From Hsuehochloa calcarea (lineage: Eukaryota > Streptophyta > Magnoliopsida > Poales > Poaceae): a stretch of 64,000 nt of DNA. Below the pieces are notes generated by a model. It searched no databases. It was not told the DNA's origin and worked only from the letters and a program-made list of their open reading frames with translations. The stretch is taken from positions 30,805,232-30,869,231 of the forward strand of contig CM070599.1 in assembly GCA_036346395.1 (NCBI GenBank). The letters run 5' to 3'. A program made the translations under genes and the position numbers. Shown here piece after piece: positions 46,201-59,665 of the stretch. The first letter of the stretch is position 1; the number at the start of each line of letters is the position of its first letter.

Positions 46201-48036
46201 AAAATGTTTTAATTTAAGAAAATCATAATTATAAATAATTTTCAAAGTAACATATTCCCTGGATTCCCGCTAACTGCTAGAACTGCACTGACCAGTGCGA
46301 CACTATTTTAGCAGAAAGAGCATTCCAAGCAAACAGGGAAAATATTTTTAGTTTTCATAAATAATTTCAGAAATCAGTTTTTTACAAAAGGTCTAGCATT
46401 TGGACACTTTGCAAAAAGACCCATATGCTTTGGCCAGATTACAAAATGATCCTTATCTATTTAGAAATCGAAAGAGCAAAGTAGGGGCCTCAATGAAAAA
46501 TATTTTTAGATTTAAAATAATTCAAAATAAACTTTGGGGAGTACCAATGAACTACAAAAAGATATCTTTTGACCATCCAAGCTTTACCAAAATGCCATAG
46601 GAGGTGTTTTTTTACCATTTTATCCAAAAAGCAAGGTGACCCATGAGGTATCCCTTGAGGTGGCAAAAGCTCAACTAAATCGGGATATCCATTTCATAAA
46701 GTTAAATACAATTAAATTAGAGATTTCTTAGGAGGGGTGAGCTCGCCTAGGCCATTTGCATTGCTCATTTTTGCCAAGGTGAGCTCTTCCCTCTTTTTGT
46801 CATCTCCTTCTTCTTTTTTGATTCATGGCTCATGCTTTGCATATTTTTCCATGGAACGGGAAGGGAGTAAGGACTAGAAGGACAAGGGGAGAAGGAAGCC
46901 AAGCCATCAAGCATCTCCTAGTCATCATCATCACCATCATCTCATCTATTCATTATCATTATCGTCAAGTATCATCTCTTTGCATCACGGTGTGTATCAA
47001 GAATGCTTGTAAATTTAAGAATGCTATAGAAAGTAAAAATGTTTAATGATGCTTTATGTGATAGATGTGTTCTAGATGCTTGTTGTGTGTTCTGCCTTAG
47101 AGAGTAGTATATGTAGGTGCTAGTTCTTGCTCTCATATTGTCATTTGATCATTGAGCAATTATCATGGATCTTGCATAGTATCATGTTCTTACCAGTTTT
47201 GCTTTAATTTCTTTTAGCAAGAATCTGTTATTCATCATTCTGAATAACTAGCATGTATAAGATTTCTAATTGAAATAGGACATCATGTGTAGCTCTAGTA
47301 TGTGAGAACAAAGACGTGCTATAATGTGTATAATATGTATAGCACAACTCAGTTTATTATTATTATCCATCATTACCATGCTATGTAACATCACCTAGGT
47401 TGTTAATTGCTCATTCTAATCATGTCTCATCATATGAAATTAAGGACAACCTCATGCTAGTATGAGCTGTTAAGCCAAATCTAGCCAAATGTGATACAAA
47501 TGTGTGAGCATGTCATCCATCCATGTTTCTAGCTAGTCATCCATCATTCAACACACAAGCTTAAATTCAGACACTCATTATCCATACATGCATCATTCAA
47601 GAATCGACTATATAAGAGGTGTGAGCTAGAGACAAGGGGACCAAACCTGAAGAGTAGGTGGTCAGCCGGAGTTGCAGTGGTGCCGACCACTACGAAATCT
47701 CATGGTCGGCGACGGTCACCGGCGAGTCGAGTGACAACGTTGGGGATTGGACTGTGATCTGCCCCCAAATCCAAATCCACTAAGACAGAGAACGAGAGGA
47801 GTGAGGTTGGGGAAGTAGAGGTCCTTGGGGTCTCCATGATGAGGCCACCGGCGGCAGTGCCATGGTGGCGACGTTGAGGTAACGAAGGTCTCAACAGCGG
47901 CAGAGGAGACACTTGGAGCTAGCGCGCATACGAGGCGGGGGAGGAGCATAGCGCCGATGACATGAGGTCGTCGGTGAGGGTCGGCGAGGAGGACGAGGTA
48001 GTGGCGACGATGTTTTGGTCGGTGGTGCCCCAAAGA

Positions 48037-48129
<93 letters not shown>

Positions 48130-50204
48130 TGTGTTGGGTGTGTGAGTTGGGCCAGTGGGCCATGTGTGTGGTGGGTCGGTAGGGTGGCCCAGGGTAGGGT
48201 TCGATGTTTGGTTGGGCAACCTAGCAATAATTATCTTTTTATTTGTTTTTCTCTTTGGTTTTCAAAATGGAATTCCAATTCTCATAAAGTAAAAGAACCA
48301 TTTTTTTATAAAAATAAACTAATATTGACAACAATTTTTCTGACATAAAATAAATAAAACCTTTTAATAAATAATTAATCAATGTTCTAATAAAATAAAA
48401 TTATTTTTATTTAATGATTAAATTAAATTAACATGATTTCTTGTTTTTATCTTTTCTTTTCGCATTGAAAGTTCCATGGCTTGGGAAAGAGTCGTTCGAT
48501 CAACGTTAGCCTAAGTCATGTAGAACCTTGGTATCAGCATATGCATGGATTTCCATTTGGTTCTTAGTCCTTGCCAGACTTCGTTAATTTTTTTCAGGAA
48601 TCGAAGCATTGGGAAAAATTCTTATTGAACCTAAACCTCAATACTCCAATCTTTTGTGTTTCTTAGGCAAGTTCAACACCTTTGATAATACTATTTTGAT
48701 TTAATTTCAGTATCAATTACTCGCAATTTAGTATGCTATCACCTACATGTCCAATTTACATTATAAACATAAATCAATATGACATCTGGATTTGGTTATA
48801 TGATGATCACTAGTATGGATGGTAGTTAGAATCAGTAGTATGTGTTCATGACATTGTTGTAAATCCACTACATATGAGTTATCATAAAAGGACTATGTAA
48901 CAACTGCCATAAGACATTCAAGAATTGTTAACTCGCGCTGACCACATACCTGGTTATCCTGCCTTTGCCAAGTAATTGTTCCAAAAAGATGCATGTCTGG
49001 ATGGGATTAAGGAATCTATGCTTTTGCGAAAGCCAGGATTAAGGACTTTGTGCTTCTACGAAAGCTAGATGGTGGAAGTTGCGGATTTTTGCTGGAGATA
49101 TACTCCGAAGTAATTTTAGAAATGCATAGTGAACTCTTGGTCTTGGCCACACACTAAAAGAAGTGTGTTTATCTGGTCGGCATTAAAGACAGAGACATGT
49201 GTGGGTACAATTGTACAATCTCCCTGAGTTCTTTTGCAAAGCAAAAAATGTGATTGTCACTCCCAGGTTTTAGGTAGAAACTGCGTCGCGAGTTGCGACA
49301 GAAAATGGAACTACTAGAGTTCTTCCTGTGGTGTCTCATTAACAGTAAATAATTCATAATTAAAACTCGATCAATTTGACAACAAATGTTTTAGAAGATC
49401 ATCTAGCACATTCTCAAGAATGTGGGTCCTTTACTAGTATAGGTTTGGTATAACCGGATAGTTAGAGCATATAATTGTTGGTTTGCTATGATTGAACTTG
49501 TTGAGTACCTTATGAACTCATCCCTATATTATAATTGTCTTTGTTAGACTTTGGAGAGTTCGATCTTGAGAGTTTTTATTACCGAGGAGCAAGACGGAGG
49601 TGATCCACAGTGGCAGATGGAAGAAGCTCAAGAGTATCAGGACTTCCATGGTTCAACCTTCGGTGGTGAAGATAAAGCTTGAGAGTCGTGTAGTTGAAGT
49701 AGCTTTTGTCCATCCTACATGACAAGTATAGGTATGAACTCGGTGTTTAATGCCATGTATCATGAAAACCCTATGTTTAAGGCTATATTCTAGTTATAAG
49801 ATAACCACAGGGTCGCTGCTGTTGCTTATATGTGATACTCTGATATGCATATGTACGGTAAAATCATACTTTACCGGATGTGTGGCTTAGTGGCATGTGT
49901 GGCCTTAGTGGCATGTGTGGGTCATCACACACGGAGAGAGAAGCGAGCATACAAGGAAAATGTAGAGCACGGTACAAGTGCTGGCCCCGTGGTCTTGGAC
50001 ATTTCTTTGAGGCCTTGGGAGCAGAAACAAAGGGAAAACAACACTACAAATTTGTCACCATCTTATCGCATCCATATGCTATATCTTTGACTACACAAGA
50101 CATATCCCACCCATCCAAGTCGTAGTTGCCAGTGTCGACTGTCGTCCCTTCCCTCTCCGTCTTTCTCTTGCGAAGTTGCAAGGCTAGCCTAATAGCATTG
50201 GCTA
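46201..50204. other. Retroelement-derived and unclassified DNA upstream of copy B
   Basis: 46201-48480 is AT-rich then mixed, similar in style to Gypsy LTR sequence, and probably the host element that the gag-only element entered (the left part may lie at 36300-36640). TTGGTATCAGCAT at about 48528 resembles a primer-binding site. About 49540-49700 has LTR-like wording (GAGGAGCAAGACGGAGG). None of these elements could be bounded. The last few hundred bases before 50205 should hold the copy B promoter; no clear TATA box was picked out. Confidence 0.4.
48041..48124. repeat. Compound microsatellite (AT)15 (GT)about 27
   Basis: An AT run (48041-48070) passes directly into a GT run (48071-48124), then degenerate GTGGGTGT. 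The long His/Thr-rich open frames crossing it are artefacts of the repeat. Confidence 0.95.
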
Positions 50205-53200
50205 ATGGCTAGAGCTCCACTGCTTATTTTTGCGGCGTTGTGCTTTGTGGCCTTCGCCGGTGGTGCCAAAGCAGCGGAAAGGAAGATGGTTGGTGTCTAT
50301 GAGCTCGAGAAAGGAGATTTCTCCGTCAAGGTGACCAATTGGGGAGCTACCATCATGTCGGTCGTCCTTCCTGATTCCAAAGGTGTGTATGTGTGTTTTT
50401 CACTCTTTCTTGCCCCCCCCCCACCCACAACAATCCATGGAAGCTCTTGTGTTGTTATTTCACTTTGTTTCAAGCTCTTGCGCCACACTATTGGGAATTC
50501 CGACTGAAACTTTGACAACATTTTCAGGGAATTTGGCTGATGTTGCCCTTGGTTATGACACCATTGCTGAATATGTTGTAAGCTCACAGATCTCGTTGTT
50601 CTAATTCTTCTTTACGGCAGTGCATATGCATCTCTCCTCTGTTTTTCCTGTTTTTGGTGTGAGGACTGTTTGGTTTGTTTATATGCAGAACTTACGAACT
50701 CTTCAGTTTTCACCTCGTTGATTGATGTAGATTGTAGAACAGCGTAACACAGTGAGAATGTGTGCCATAACTTCTACTCACAAATCATTTCTTCATTCAT
50801 TCAACATCAAAATTTACTCAATTTTGTTTGTCTGTTCCTCATTTTCCGAGCTAGTACATTTTTTATATCCAAGAAGCAGATATACTCAACTTAATTGGCG
50901 ATTGAATATCCCATAAAGTGCTGTGAACTAGTCAAATCATTTAGGTTTTAAAAAACAAGCTCATCAATTCAATTAGGACCTGTATTGTCGCCTTCAGTAT
51001 GAGCTCAATTTTCCACACAAGGAGATCCAACTGTCCAAGACATAGAAAACAAACGGCACACAGAATGCGATGGTACCGCCACGTCTCACTTGCGTACAAG
51101 ACACCGATATGATCGAGTTGCATAAACAAACATAGAAAAGAATACAAAGATTAAGACGAAAAGAAACTACGTGGTAGATGAATCGCCAGAGCGATTAACT
51201 GGATGCAGTTTTCTTCATGATGGTGGCCATGTTACCCATGAAATAGAGTATGACCGTAGAAAATACAACTGATAACCTCACCATGTGATGCCGGTGTTGC
51301 CTTGGAGCCTTGTTAACTTATTCTCCACTTTTAGCCATATCTTTAAAGATTTCCTTTATCTAGTCTCTTTTCTGAAGCTTCACTTCTTCATGTACTCTAT
51401 AGTTACAATTGAATCACAGCAAGCACAAGCAAAATCTTGTGCCAACAAAATAAAAGTTGTTCACAAAGTTTATCTACGTGTTTTTCAAAAGGGCAAAGTT
51501 TATATACTATCTCATAAGACAAAAAATTATCTAGAAGCTGGAGCATGATAGAAAATGGCAGCTCAGAGTGCTCCATTGCATTCAGTTAGCTTCTCAAAGG
51601 GTAAATTTAAGAGAAATTTTATGGAACATTTTACCAGTAAGTATATAGTGATAGTATAAATTAAATTTGGTCATTAATTTGTTAAGGGCGTAATAGACTT
51701 TTATTTGTATTTATAATTTTTTTCGTGAGAGTATTATGAACTTTTCCAACTAGTGTTGAAAATATTACTGTTGTGTCATGCAATCCCCGTATGGGCAATT
51801 ACAATTTCACCTATCTCATGATTCTAGTACTCATACTGTCAAGTGTAGTATAACTAAATCCTAACTAATTTGAATTATTAGATTGAAAAAATGGACGGCC
51901 CGTATTGAATTAAGTGTACAGTAAAAGAGCTCAAATTTAAAGCACCTTACTTCAATTTGTTTTCTGAATCTTGCCGTTCAGAATGGTTCTAGTTACTTTG
52001 GAGCACTTGTCGGACGAGTAGCCAACAGAATTGCCAAGGCGCGCTTCGTACTTGATGGAAAAGTCTACCATCTGTATGCTAATGATGGCAAGAACGCACT
52101 CCATGGTATGCTGCAGAGTGTGGAAAATTGTTCAGCTGTGAAAGAAATCCATGGTGCTCTCTGTACACTAAGTTAATTTATCTTGTTCCTGTTTAGGTGG
52201 TCATAGAGGTTTCAGCAAAGTTATATGGACGGTGAAGGAATATGTTGGTGGTGGTGACTCCCCATTCATCACATTCTACTACCATAGCTTTGACGGAGAA
52301 CAAGGTAAAAGCAAGGCAAATGATCAAATATATAGTCTACATTTGTACTTTCTTTATCGTTTTGAAAGGGTATAGCTTGTTCGGGCACTTTCATGCACTA
52401 TTCATCAAATTCAAATAAAATCTGGAGCATCAGTACTACATCATAGCCGACGGCTGATCTCGTATTGTTTTCATTTTGGAATTTAAGAGCTGAAACAGCA
52501 CATATGATTGTATTTGTATTGTAGTGGTTAAAAGAAACCCATAATTTACAGCATATATCATTATAGCTCATCATAACGAGTAGCTGTGAACTCTCATTTC
52601 ATACCAGAATTGAGCAAAATTAACATAACTCTTGAAAGTTGAATCAGAGCAGAGGATGCCAAGTTAGGTGTCTCAAGAATAGGAACAACACTTTCTGATA
52701 TGAAGAATTGATTCGTTGAGTAACCGGCCCAGGCAAATGTCTGCCCCAAAACAACAATCAGTAGTAGTGCACACAGCATCATGTGGTCCTCTATTGTCCA
52801 CTTGAAAAGGATTATTTATCCTAATGGAATAATGGCACCATGTCAAGCATCTAGGAAAGACAAAATCAAATAAGAAAGCTGAAGATCCCAAAATGAAATT
52901 ATTATGTTGCAAATCAATTGTGCATGCATGGAGCAATGGAAGTGACAAGTTTTTTTCCAGCAAGTCCTGAGTGAGTTAAAATGTGTCTCTGTGAAACAGG
53001 ATTCCCGGGGAATCTCGACGTGTACGTGACGTACCAGCTGTCGAGCTCGTACGTGCTGAGCGTGCACATGAACGCGACGGCGCTGGACAAGGCCACGCCG
53101 GTGAACCTCGCGCAGCACACTTACTGGAACCTCGGCGGGCAGGGCAGCGGCGACGTCCTCGGCAACACGGTCCAGCTCTTCGCGTCGCGGTACACGCCCG

Positions 53201-53640
53201 TGGATGGTGCGCTCATCCCGACGGGGCAGGTCGCGCCCGTGGCCGGCACGCCCTACGACCTCCAGGCGCCGACCCCCGTGGGCGCGCACGTCCACCAGGT
53301 CTCCGGCGGCAGCAGCAATAGCAGCACCGTCTACGGCTACGACATGAACTACGCCGTGGACGGGGACGCCTACGCGCTGCGGAGGGTGGCGGCCGTCCGG
53401 GACGGCGCATCCGGGCGGGCGCTGGAGCTGTGGGCGAACCAGCCCGGGGTGCAGTTCTACACCGGCAACTTCCTCAAGGACGTCAAGGGGAAGGGCGGAA
53501 AGGTGTACGGGCAGTACGGCGCGCTGTGCCTCGAGACGCAGGGGTTCCCCGACGCCGTGAACCACCCCAATTTCCCGTCGCAGATTGTTAGGCCCGGCCA
53601 GGTGTACAAGCATGACATGGTGTTCAAGTTCTCGTTCTAG
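50205..53640 (+). CDS. Aldose 1-epimerase (galactose mutarotase), copy B, intact
   Basis: Five exons: 50205-50382, 50528-50577, 51982-52105, 52197-52304 and 53000-53640. All junctions are GT-AG and in phase; the total is 1101 nt, 366 residues plus TAG. The enzyme interconverts alpha and beta anomers of galactose, glucose and related sugars. Residues 1 to about 23 form a hydrophobic signal peptide (LLIFAALCFVAFAG), suggesting entry to the secretory pathway. Family motifs are NWGA and LGYDTIAEY, GRVANRI, HGGHRGF (about 117-123), QHTYWNL with the catalytic His at 193, YGYDMNY, and CLETQGFPDAVNHPNFPS with the catalytic Glu at 332. Length fits plant members. Intron 2 is 1404 bp. Intron 4 is 695 bp, versus 81 and 101 bp in copies A and C, so it has gained sequence. 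The only complete member of the three-copy cluster. Confidence 0.93.
52594..52782 (-). other. Small antisense open frame in intron 4 of copy B, signal-peptide-like start
   Basis: 62 codons on the minus strand, beginning MMLCALLLIVVLGQTFAWAG, which reads as a signal peptide followed by a polar stretch. It lies within sequence that copies A and C lack in this intron, so it may be a captured exon or part of an inserted element. No homologue recognised; expression not shown. Confidence 0.3.
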
Positions 53641-56600
53641 CTAGTTAGTAGTTTAGGCAACTTCGGCCGATCAATCTGTTGGCATTGATGGTATTGGTAT
53701 GATAGCAATATTAATATCAGATTCGAGGTTGATTTAAAAGGAGAAGTGAAAAACACAAAGAACTTTGCCAATACCAGCACCGGGCGCTGTTGGGCACCAG
53801 CCTTTACGTAAGAACTAGTAGGGTGGTCTGTATATTTGTGCGTCTTGATTTATTTCAAAGTTTGTATAAATATTTAAAAATATATTTACGTATCTTGTAA
53901 GCTATTAAAATTTTAAGATATCCTAAACATTAAAAATGACAATAGAAACTTAAAGAAAAATACAATCTAAGGAACGTAATTAAAATATAAGCTTTAATGG
54001 AAAAATATCATTGATCATTACAAGTTCTTACAAACATGATCACTCTCTATCATGCATAGATATTATGTAGCTGCATACCTTTATTCTTACTCTATTAGTT
54101 ATTTTTTTTCTAAATTGTATGTATGCACATGCATCTCTATTTAATTTTAAGCAATACGTTAATTATGTGTTCAGTATATTATTTTATTAGTTTACATGGT
54201 ATTAGAGTACCTTACTCACCCATATACCGATGCACTATGAGCAACATACCTTAAACTTATCTTCTCTCACACATTAGCAGTCCTACTGAATTGTGTATCT
54301 TTTATCTTTTCTTGTCGTCGTAATTTTTTTTTGCTTCAACCTCTAACGGCAAGCCCAAATCTTAATCGATCCCTCTCAACTACTACCCATTCCAATGTAA
54401 TACTTTACCATATGATTATCTTCTACTTATCTCTAATTATTGCTTGATGCTAACCGTTATGACATCAACACGCATACACATGCAGTCGTCGTCGATCCCT
54501 ACCAAGGACACCTGTCACGCTCTCTTCGGTGGACCCGAGCCTATTCTCTTCGGCTACGTCATCTCTACTCCAAGCTTTTTGCTCATCTCTCTCTGTACGT
54601 ATGTGTTTCTATTTGTATGGATGCATGTAGGTATATACACATGCATAGTATTATACATGCTCGATGTCCTCTTCTCTCATATCGGTCGCTCGTCTTCTTC
54701 GACGTTTGCCAACTCAATGTTGTGGCATCCTCACTAACCTCGATGACCTATCATCTTCATTGATGCCGCCATGTTTGCTTCAGTCGTTGTCTAACGATAT
54801 GAAAAATCTTCTCACCATCGTCGGTGACATTATGCCCCTCACCAATGATGACACGTTTCTAGCTACCCCGATGGCTCAATACAGTCCATAGATCGTCTTC
54901 AATCCGGAGCTTCGTCTCCTCTTTGCCAGGGCTTTGGTGTTGCGCCCATCCATTGGCATCCCTGGCATGATTATATGAGGTCCTTAATGAAGAGTTTTGC
55001 TCTTGGTGAAAAAAAAAATCCAGCGTTGGGATGCATGAAATCATGAAGGAAGGCATTGGGCCATGTAGCTCTAGTTGAGATCATGAGATGGCTTTTGAGT
55101 TTTTGGGCCTGGCTACCTTGTTCGCTCGGCCTGACCGTTCAATCCGATCCGCAGACTACACCGTTGCCCACCATGGTTATAGGCCGCGCTGTACATGACC
55201 AGGTCCCGCCCATTTTGCTGCGCAGACCAGAACGATCGCTGCATTCGACGGTGATTTCCTTTGTCTTGCATATAACACTCGCCGGCGCACGAATACCCGC
55301 TGCTAATCGCCGCGGCCGGCCAACGCCGTGCACAACCGGAAGCTAGCACAGCGCCCCAAATCTGCAGAAAAAGGACGCTGGCTCGACCGGGCACGGGGAA
55401 CTAGGAGACAGGGAAAAGCGCGAAATGTTGTAAACCGAGAGTCATTTAGTAATTTCTCAATTAGGAAAAAAAAAGAAATAAAAAAAGAAAAGAAATGGTG
55501 AGGCCATCTGTCATTGAGTTAAGGGGAGGATAAGGATGGAGACTTTGTCTCCAACGCTAACCGAGATGCGCACGACTTGGGTTTTCCCCTTCGCTTGTGG
55601 CAGCGGCGTAGCGACTGGCGCGGCCATGGCGCTCTGTGCGCCGGCCGTTGGTCGTGGAAACAAACTTCCTCCTCCTCTTCAAAAGCACCTCCTTCTTCTT
55701 CTTGCTCCACGCCGGTACACAAAGTCCTCCAATTTTGCTCCTTCCTCTCCCGATTTGGTTTTTGGCTCTTGGGCCGTGTGGGCTGCTACGTCGTCATAGT
55801 TGATCATGGCGTCGTCAGCGGTGAGATTCTGGTTTTCCCTCCTTACGCACCTCTGTTTGTCACCATGCGCCATCTCCTTCGAAGTTGTTGTGAGTTCATT
55901 TGGGAAGTTCATCGTCTTGGTTGGGTCCGACCGGTTCGGTTCTTGATTTGGGAGAGAAGGCTTCGGATCAATGGTGATTATTTGCTCCTTGGGTGCATTC
56001 GGCCGGTGCATCTTGTAGTGGTTCTTGTGCGACATTCTCTTGTATCTTGACTTCACAATTTTAGTGTGTCCCGAATTGTGAATTGACATTGTATCTCCGA
56101 CGACCTCATTTGTTCATCGCGGCACAGCGAGGCGATTGGTTTTCTGAGTCAGAGCCTTCGACGTGCCTTGCCCGATTTTGACTCGGTGGCTTTGAATGCC
56201 ATCCGCACCATGAGTTCGCTCTTTATTATTTTTGCTTTACTTTGCTTAGTGCACTGCTAGTGGAAGTTTCAAATTGTATTTGTCGTACATTAGCACTGGG
56301 TGACTTTGCATTGTATTATTTGTGGGCTCGGTATATCCTCGATGAGGATTTGATATCAAATTGAGATTGAATACGATAATTGGATATAAATTAGTCTTGA
56401 GCTTATAGATTACTTGTTATTTTCTATTGTGTTATGCAATTGATCCATTCAGTTATCTATTATAGTTCATTGTGATGCATTCGGTTGCAGTCTTTTGTTC
56501 ACTGTGATTTATTTTCGGTCACTATTATATATTATTGTCATTTGATATATTGTGTAGTTGATTTAATTGCTGCTATCAGTGAACTATTAAATGATTTATT

Positions 56601-57171
56601 TTCTTTACGTGACTGATTAGAAAAGGCAGGCCTAATTTATTTTAGAGTAATTGTTATATTTAATTTATGATTAAATTTTAACCCAAGTGCCGAGGAGTCT
56701 AAGATCTCATCTTGAGAAGCCCGACATCTGATAGCAATAAACAAACAACTAAATTTGAGCATTATGCTATTTTTGTATGTTTTTAAGTTCTATCTTTTGA
56801 GCATATTATTCTGTTTAATTGACATGAGAAGATTATATGTTTTTATGTTTTTTATATGCTGTTGAAAATATGCTTTAATTATCATAATTAATGCTGGAAT
56901 AATTTCTAATGCTATGAACAAACAACTAAATCTAAGCATTATATTGATTTTTTTAATGCCTTCAAGTTCTTTCTTTTGAGCATATTATCATGTTTAATTG
57001 ATATAAAAAGATTACACGTTTTTATGTTATTTATGTCTTTTATATGCTGCTGAAAATATGTTTTAATTATCACAATTAATGCTAAAACAATTTCTAAATA
57101 TTTACTAAAATCGTTAATTTTCCAACACGCTACCGCTAGCTAGCCCAGCACTCTGCTAGTGTTGGCCGCCA
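53641..57171. other. Intergenic between copies B and C
   Basis: AT-rich flank to about 54450, mixed composition with short open frames to about 56200 (none resembling a protein), then AT-rich sequence with a tandem duplication (56736-57098) up to copy C. A purine-rich stretch (AGAAAAGAAATGG) lies near 55467-55500. Confidence 0.45.
56736..57098. repeat. Tandem duplication, two units of about 180 bp
   Basis: ACAAACAACTAAAT, TTTTGAGCATATTAT and GAAAATATG-TTTAATTATCA recur in order in units at about 56736-56913 and 56914-57098. It ends 73 bp before the copy C start codon. Confidence 0.8.
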
Positions 57172-59665
57172 ATGGCTGGAGCTCCTCTGCTCCTCGCGCT
57201 CTTGTGCCTTGTGGCCTCTGCGCTGGCCAGCAGTGCCGATGCAAGAAAGATGGCCAGCGTCGACGTGCTCAGGAAGGGGGATTTCTCCGTAAAGGTCACC
57301 AACTGGGGCGCCATAATCATGTCTGTTGTTCTTCCCGACTCCAAAGGTACGGTTTCTTGCATCCAAGGATGCTGCTGTCCTCTCTCGTGCTCACTGTTGG
57401 GATTGTGCGCAAAACATAACGTGCAGAACTTCTTTCTTAGGGAATCTGGCTGATGCTGTTCTTGGAAAAGACACCATTGCTGAATATGTTGTAAGATCAC
57501 CGAACCCCTCTGAATATTATTTTTCTTGCATTCATCCATCTTTTCACAACGGTGTGCATGTGAATTCCCCGTCTGTTTGATGTGTAGGTTGTTCTCAGAA
57601 ATCAGAACATTGCGCCAGTGCTCGTTTTGCTTCTTTCTTTTCGGTTCATAGCTTATATATGAACTGTTCCCCTTCTTCGTTGATTCATTTTGCAGTCACT
57701 AGGTATCCAAGTTTACTCGGTTGCATTTGTTAGCTGATTGATTACCCGTTTATAGCTCGATTAGTACAAATTTACATGACAAGAGGTGGGTATCATTTAA
57801 CTTCGTAATTGGCGTGGCGTCATGGTTTGTTGAACACCCTGTAGTAGACTTGTCAAGAGTCAAGACCTCAACTACTCACCGATTGGTCCTTTGCTTTGAA
57901 ATGTTCTTTTCTTTATACATAAAATATCTTCTTAAAGATTATGAAATTAGCTGTCCCTGCATCCCATTCTAAATATCTCAGGCACCATTATGATATAGCT
58001 ATAGAAAATACAAAGAAGAGAAAGTGAAGCAGAAGAAGAGAAAAAACCCTGAGTAAACACATGAATCAAGGCAATTATAGGTGGATGCAATTCTTCATTC
58101 AATTCATTGTGTTAGTGGCCATGTTACCCAGGAATAGATTATGTTTATGAGCGCACGGAAGGCAACCCCAACCATCTTGTGACACAATTTTCTCGAAAAG
58201 AACTTCTGACAACGGATTACCTTGTTAGCTATTCTCCCTTTGCGTCGCATACAGCTCTGCATTATATGCACGTCCCCCCTTATTCTAGTCTCTCTCCATA
58301 AGTTTTACTAGTCCAATTAAGGCATGGTCAGAATAGCATCCCGCCAAGAGAATTATCTAGTCACGAACTGAATCTTCTGCCAACCAACCAAATTTTCAGA
58401 AAAGGCTTATCTACAAGCCGTCTAGCTTTGAGCTGGTAGAAAATGGCAGTCCACATCACTGTTTCATGGTACTCTTGAGAGCCAAATTCTTATCCAGTTC
58501 TAAAACGTCGTGTAAACATAAGCAACATGCAAAGCACAAGCAGCTTCTTTACTCCAACGAAGATTGGTCAAATCAATGGTCTGATCACCTTTGCGACGTT
58601 GCTGTCCTAATTTAAACATCTCATTTCAAGTTGTCCTCTGAATCTTGCCCTTGCCGATCAGAACGATACTTCTTACTTCGGTCCGCTGAACGGGCGAGTG
58701 GCGCAAAGGATAGCCAGGGGCCAGTTCGTTCTCGATGGGAAAGTCTATCATACGTACATCAACGACGGCAGGAATGCAATTCATGGTATGCTTGCTGCTT
58801 CAGAGGATTATACTTGCTAATGTACGTCGCATGCAGGTGGTCACACAGGGTTCAGCAAAGTAATTTGGACGGTGAAGGAGTATGATGGTGGCGGCGACTC
58901 CCCAGCCCCATACATCACGCTGTACTACCGAAGCTTTGATGGAGAGCAAGGTAATTTCTCGTGTGTTTAACATTTTTTATTCCAAAGTTTTATGATGCAA
59001 TGTGATGTGATGTGATGTAATGTAATCATCGTACTTGCAACCGATAAGCAGGATTCCCGGGAGATTTGAACGTGTACGTGACGTACCAGCTCTCGATCGA
59101 GCTCGTACGTGCTGAGCGTGCGCGTGAACGCGACGGCGCTCAACAAGGCGACGCCCGTGAACTTCCAGCATCACACGTACTGGAACCTGCGCGGGCACGG
59201 CAGCGGCGACGTCCTAGGCCACACGCTCCAGCTCTTCGCGTCCCGGAACACCCCGCTCGACGAGGAGCTCCTCCCGTCGTCGGGCCGCGTCGCGCCCGTG
59301 GCCGGCACGCACTACGACTTCGGGGCGCCGACGCCCATCGGCGCGCGCATCCGGCAGGTCATGGCCGGCGGCCCCATCGCGGGCTACGACATCAACTACG
59401 TCATCGACGGCGACGGCATGCGGAGGGTGGCGGCCGTCCGGGGCTGGAGCTGTGGGCGAACCAGCCGGCCATGCAGCAGCTCTACACCGGCAACTGGCTG
59501 AACAACACCAAGGGGAAGGACGGCAAGGTGTACGAGCAGTACGGCGCGTTTTGCCCCGAGACGCAGGGGTACGTGGACGCCGTGAACCACCCCGAGTTCC
59601 CATCGCAGACGGTGAGGCCTGGCCAGGTCTACAAGCACGACATGGTCTTCAAGTTCTCCTTCTAG
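57172..59665 (+). pseudogene. Aldose 1-epimerase, copy C, with two compensating frameshifts in exon 5
   Basis: Five exons equivalent to copy B: 57172-57346, 57441-57490, 58662-58785, 58837-58950 and 59052-59665, all GT-AG and in phase, giving an open frame of 358 codons. The N-terminus is signal-peptide-like (LLLALLCLVASALAS). Exons 1-4 read normally (NWGA, DTIAEYV, HGGHTGF). In exon 5, TCGA is duplicated at 59093-59100 (+4). About 345 bp later, 19 bp present in copy B are missing at about 59441, which restores the frame. The codons between them, including the catalytic-His motif (HHTYWNL, visible only in the alternate frame from 59109), are read as an Arg-rich nonsense stretch. The end, with ETQGYVDAVNHPEFPS, is normal. 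The encoded protein should be inactive. If either change is an assembly error, the frame would be lost rather than repaired, so both need checking together. Confidence 0.85.

Noticed and set aside
47716..48219. His/Thr-rich minus-strand frames of up to 167 codons
   Set aside because: Driven by the AT/GT microsatellite.
54440..55350. Several overlapping 60-107-codon frames between copies B and C
   Set aside because: No shared motifs with known proteins, no splice pattern, and no agreement between frames.
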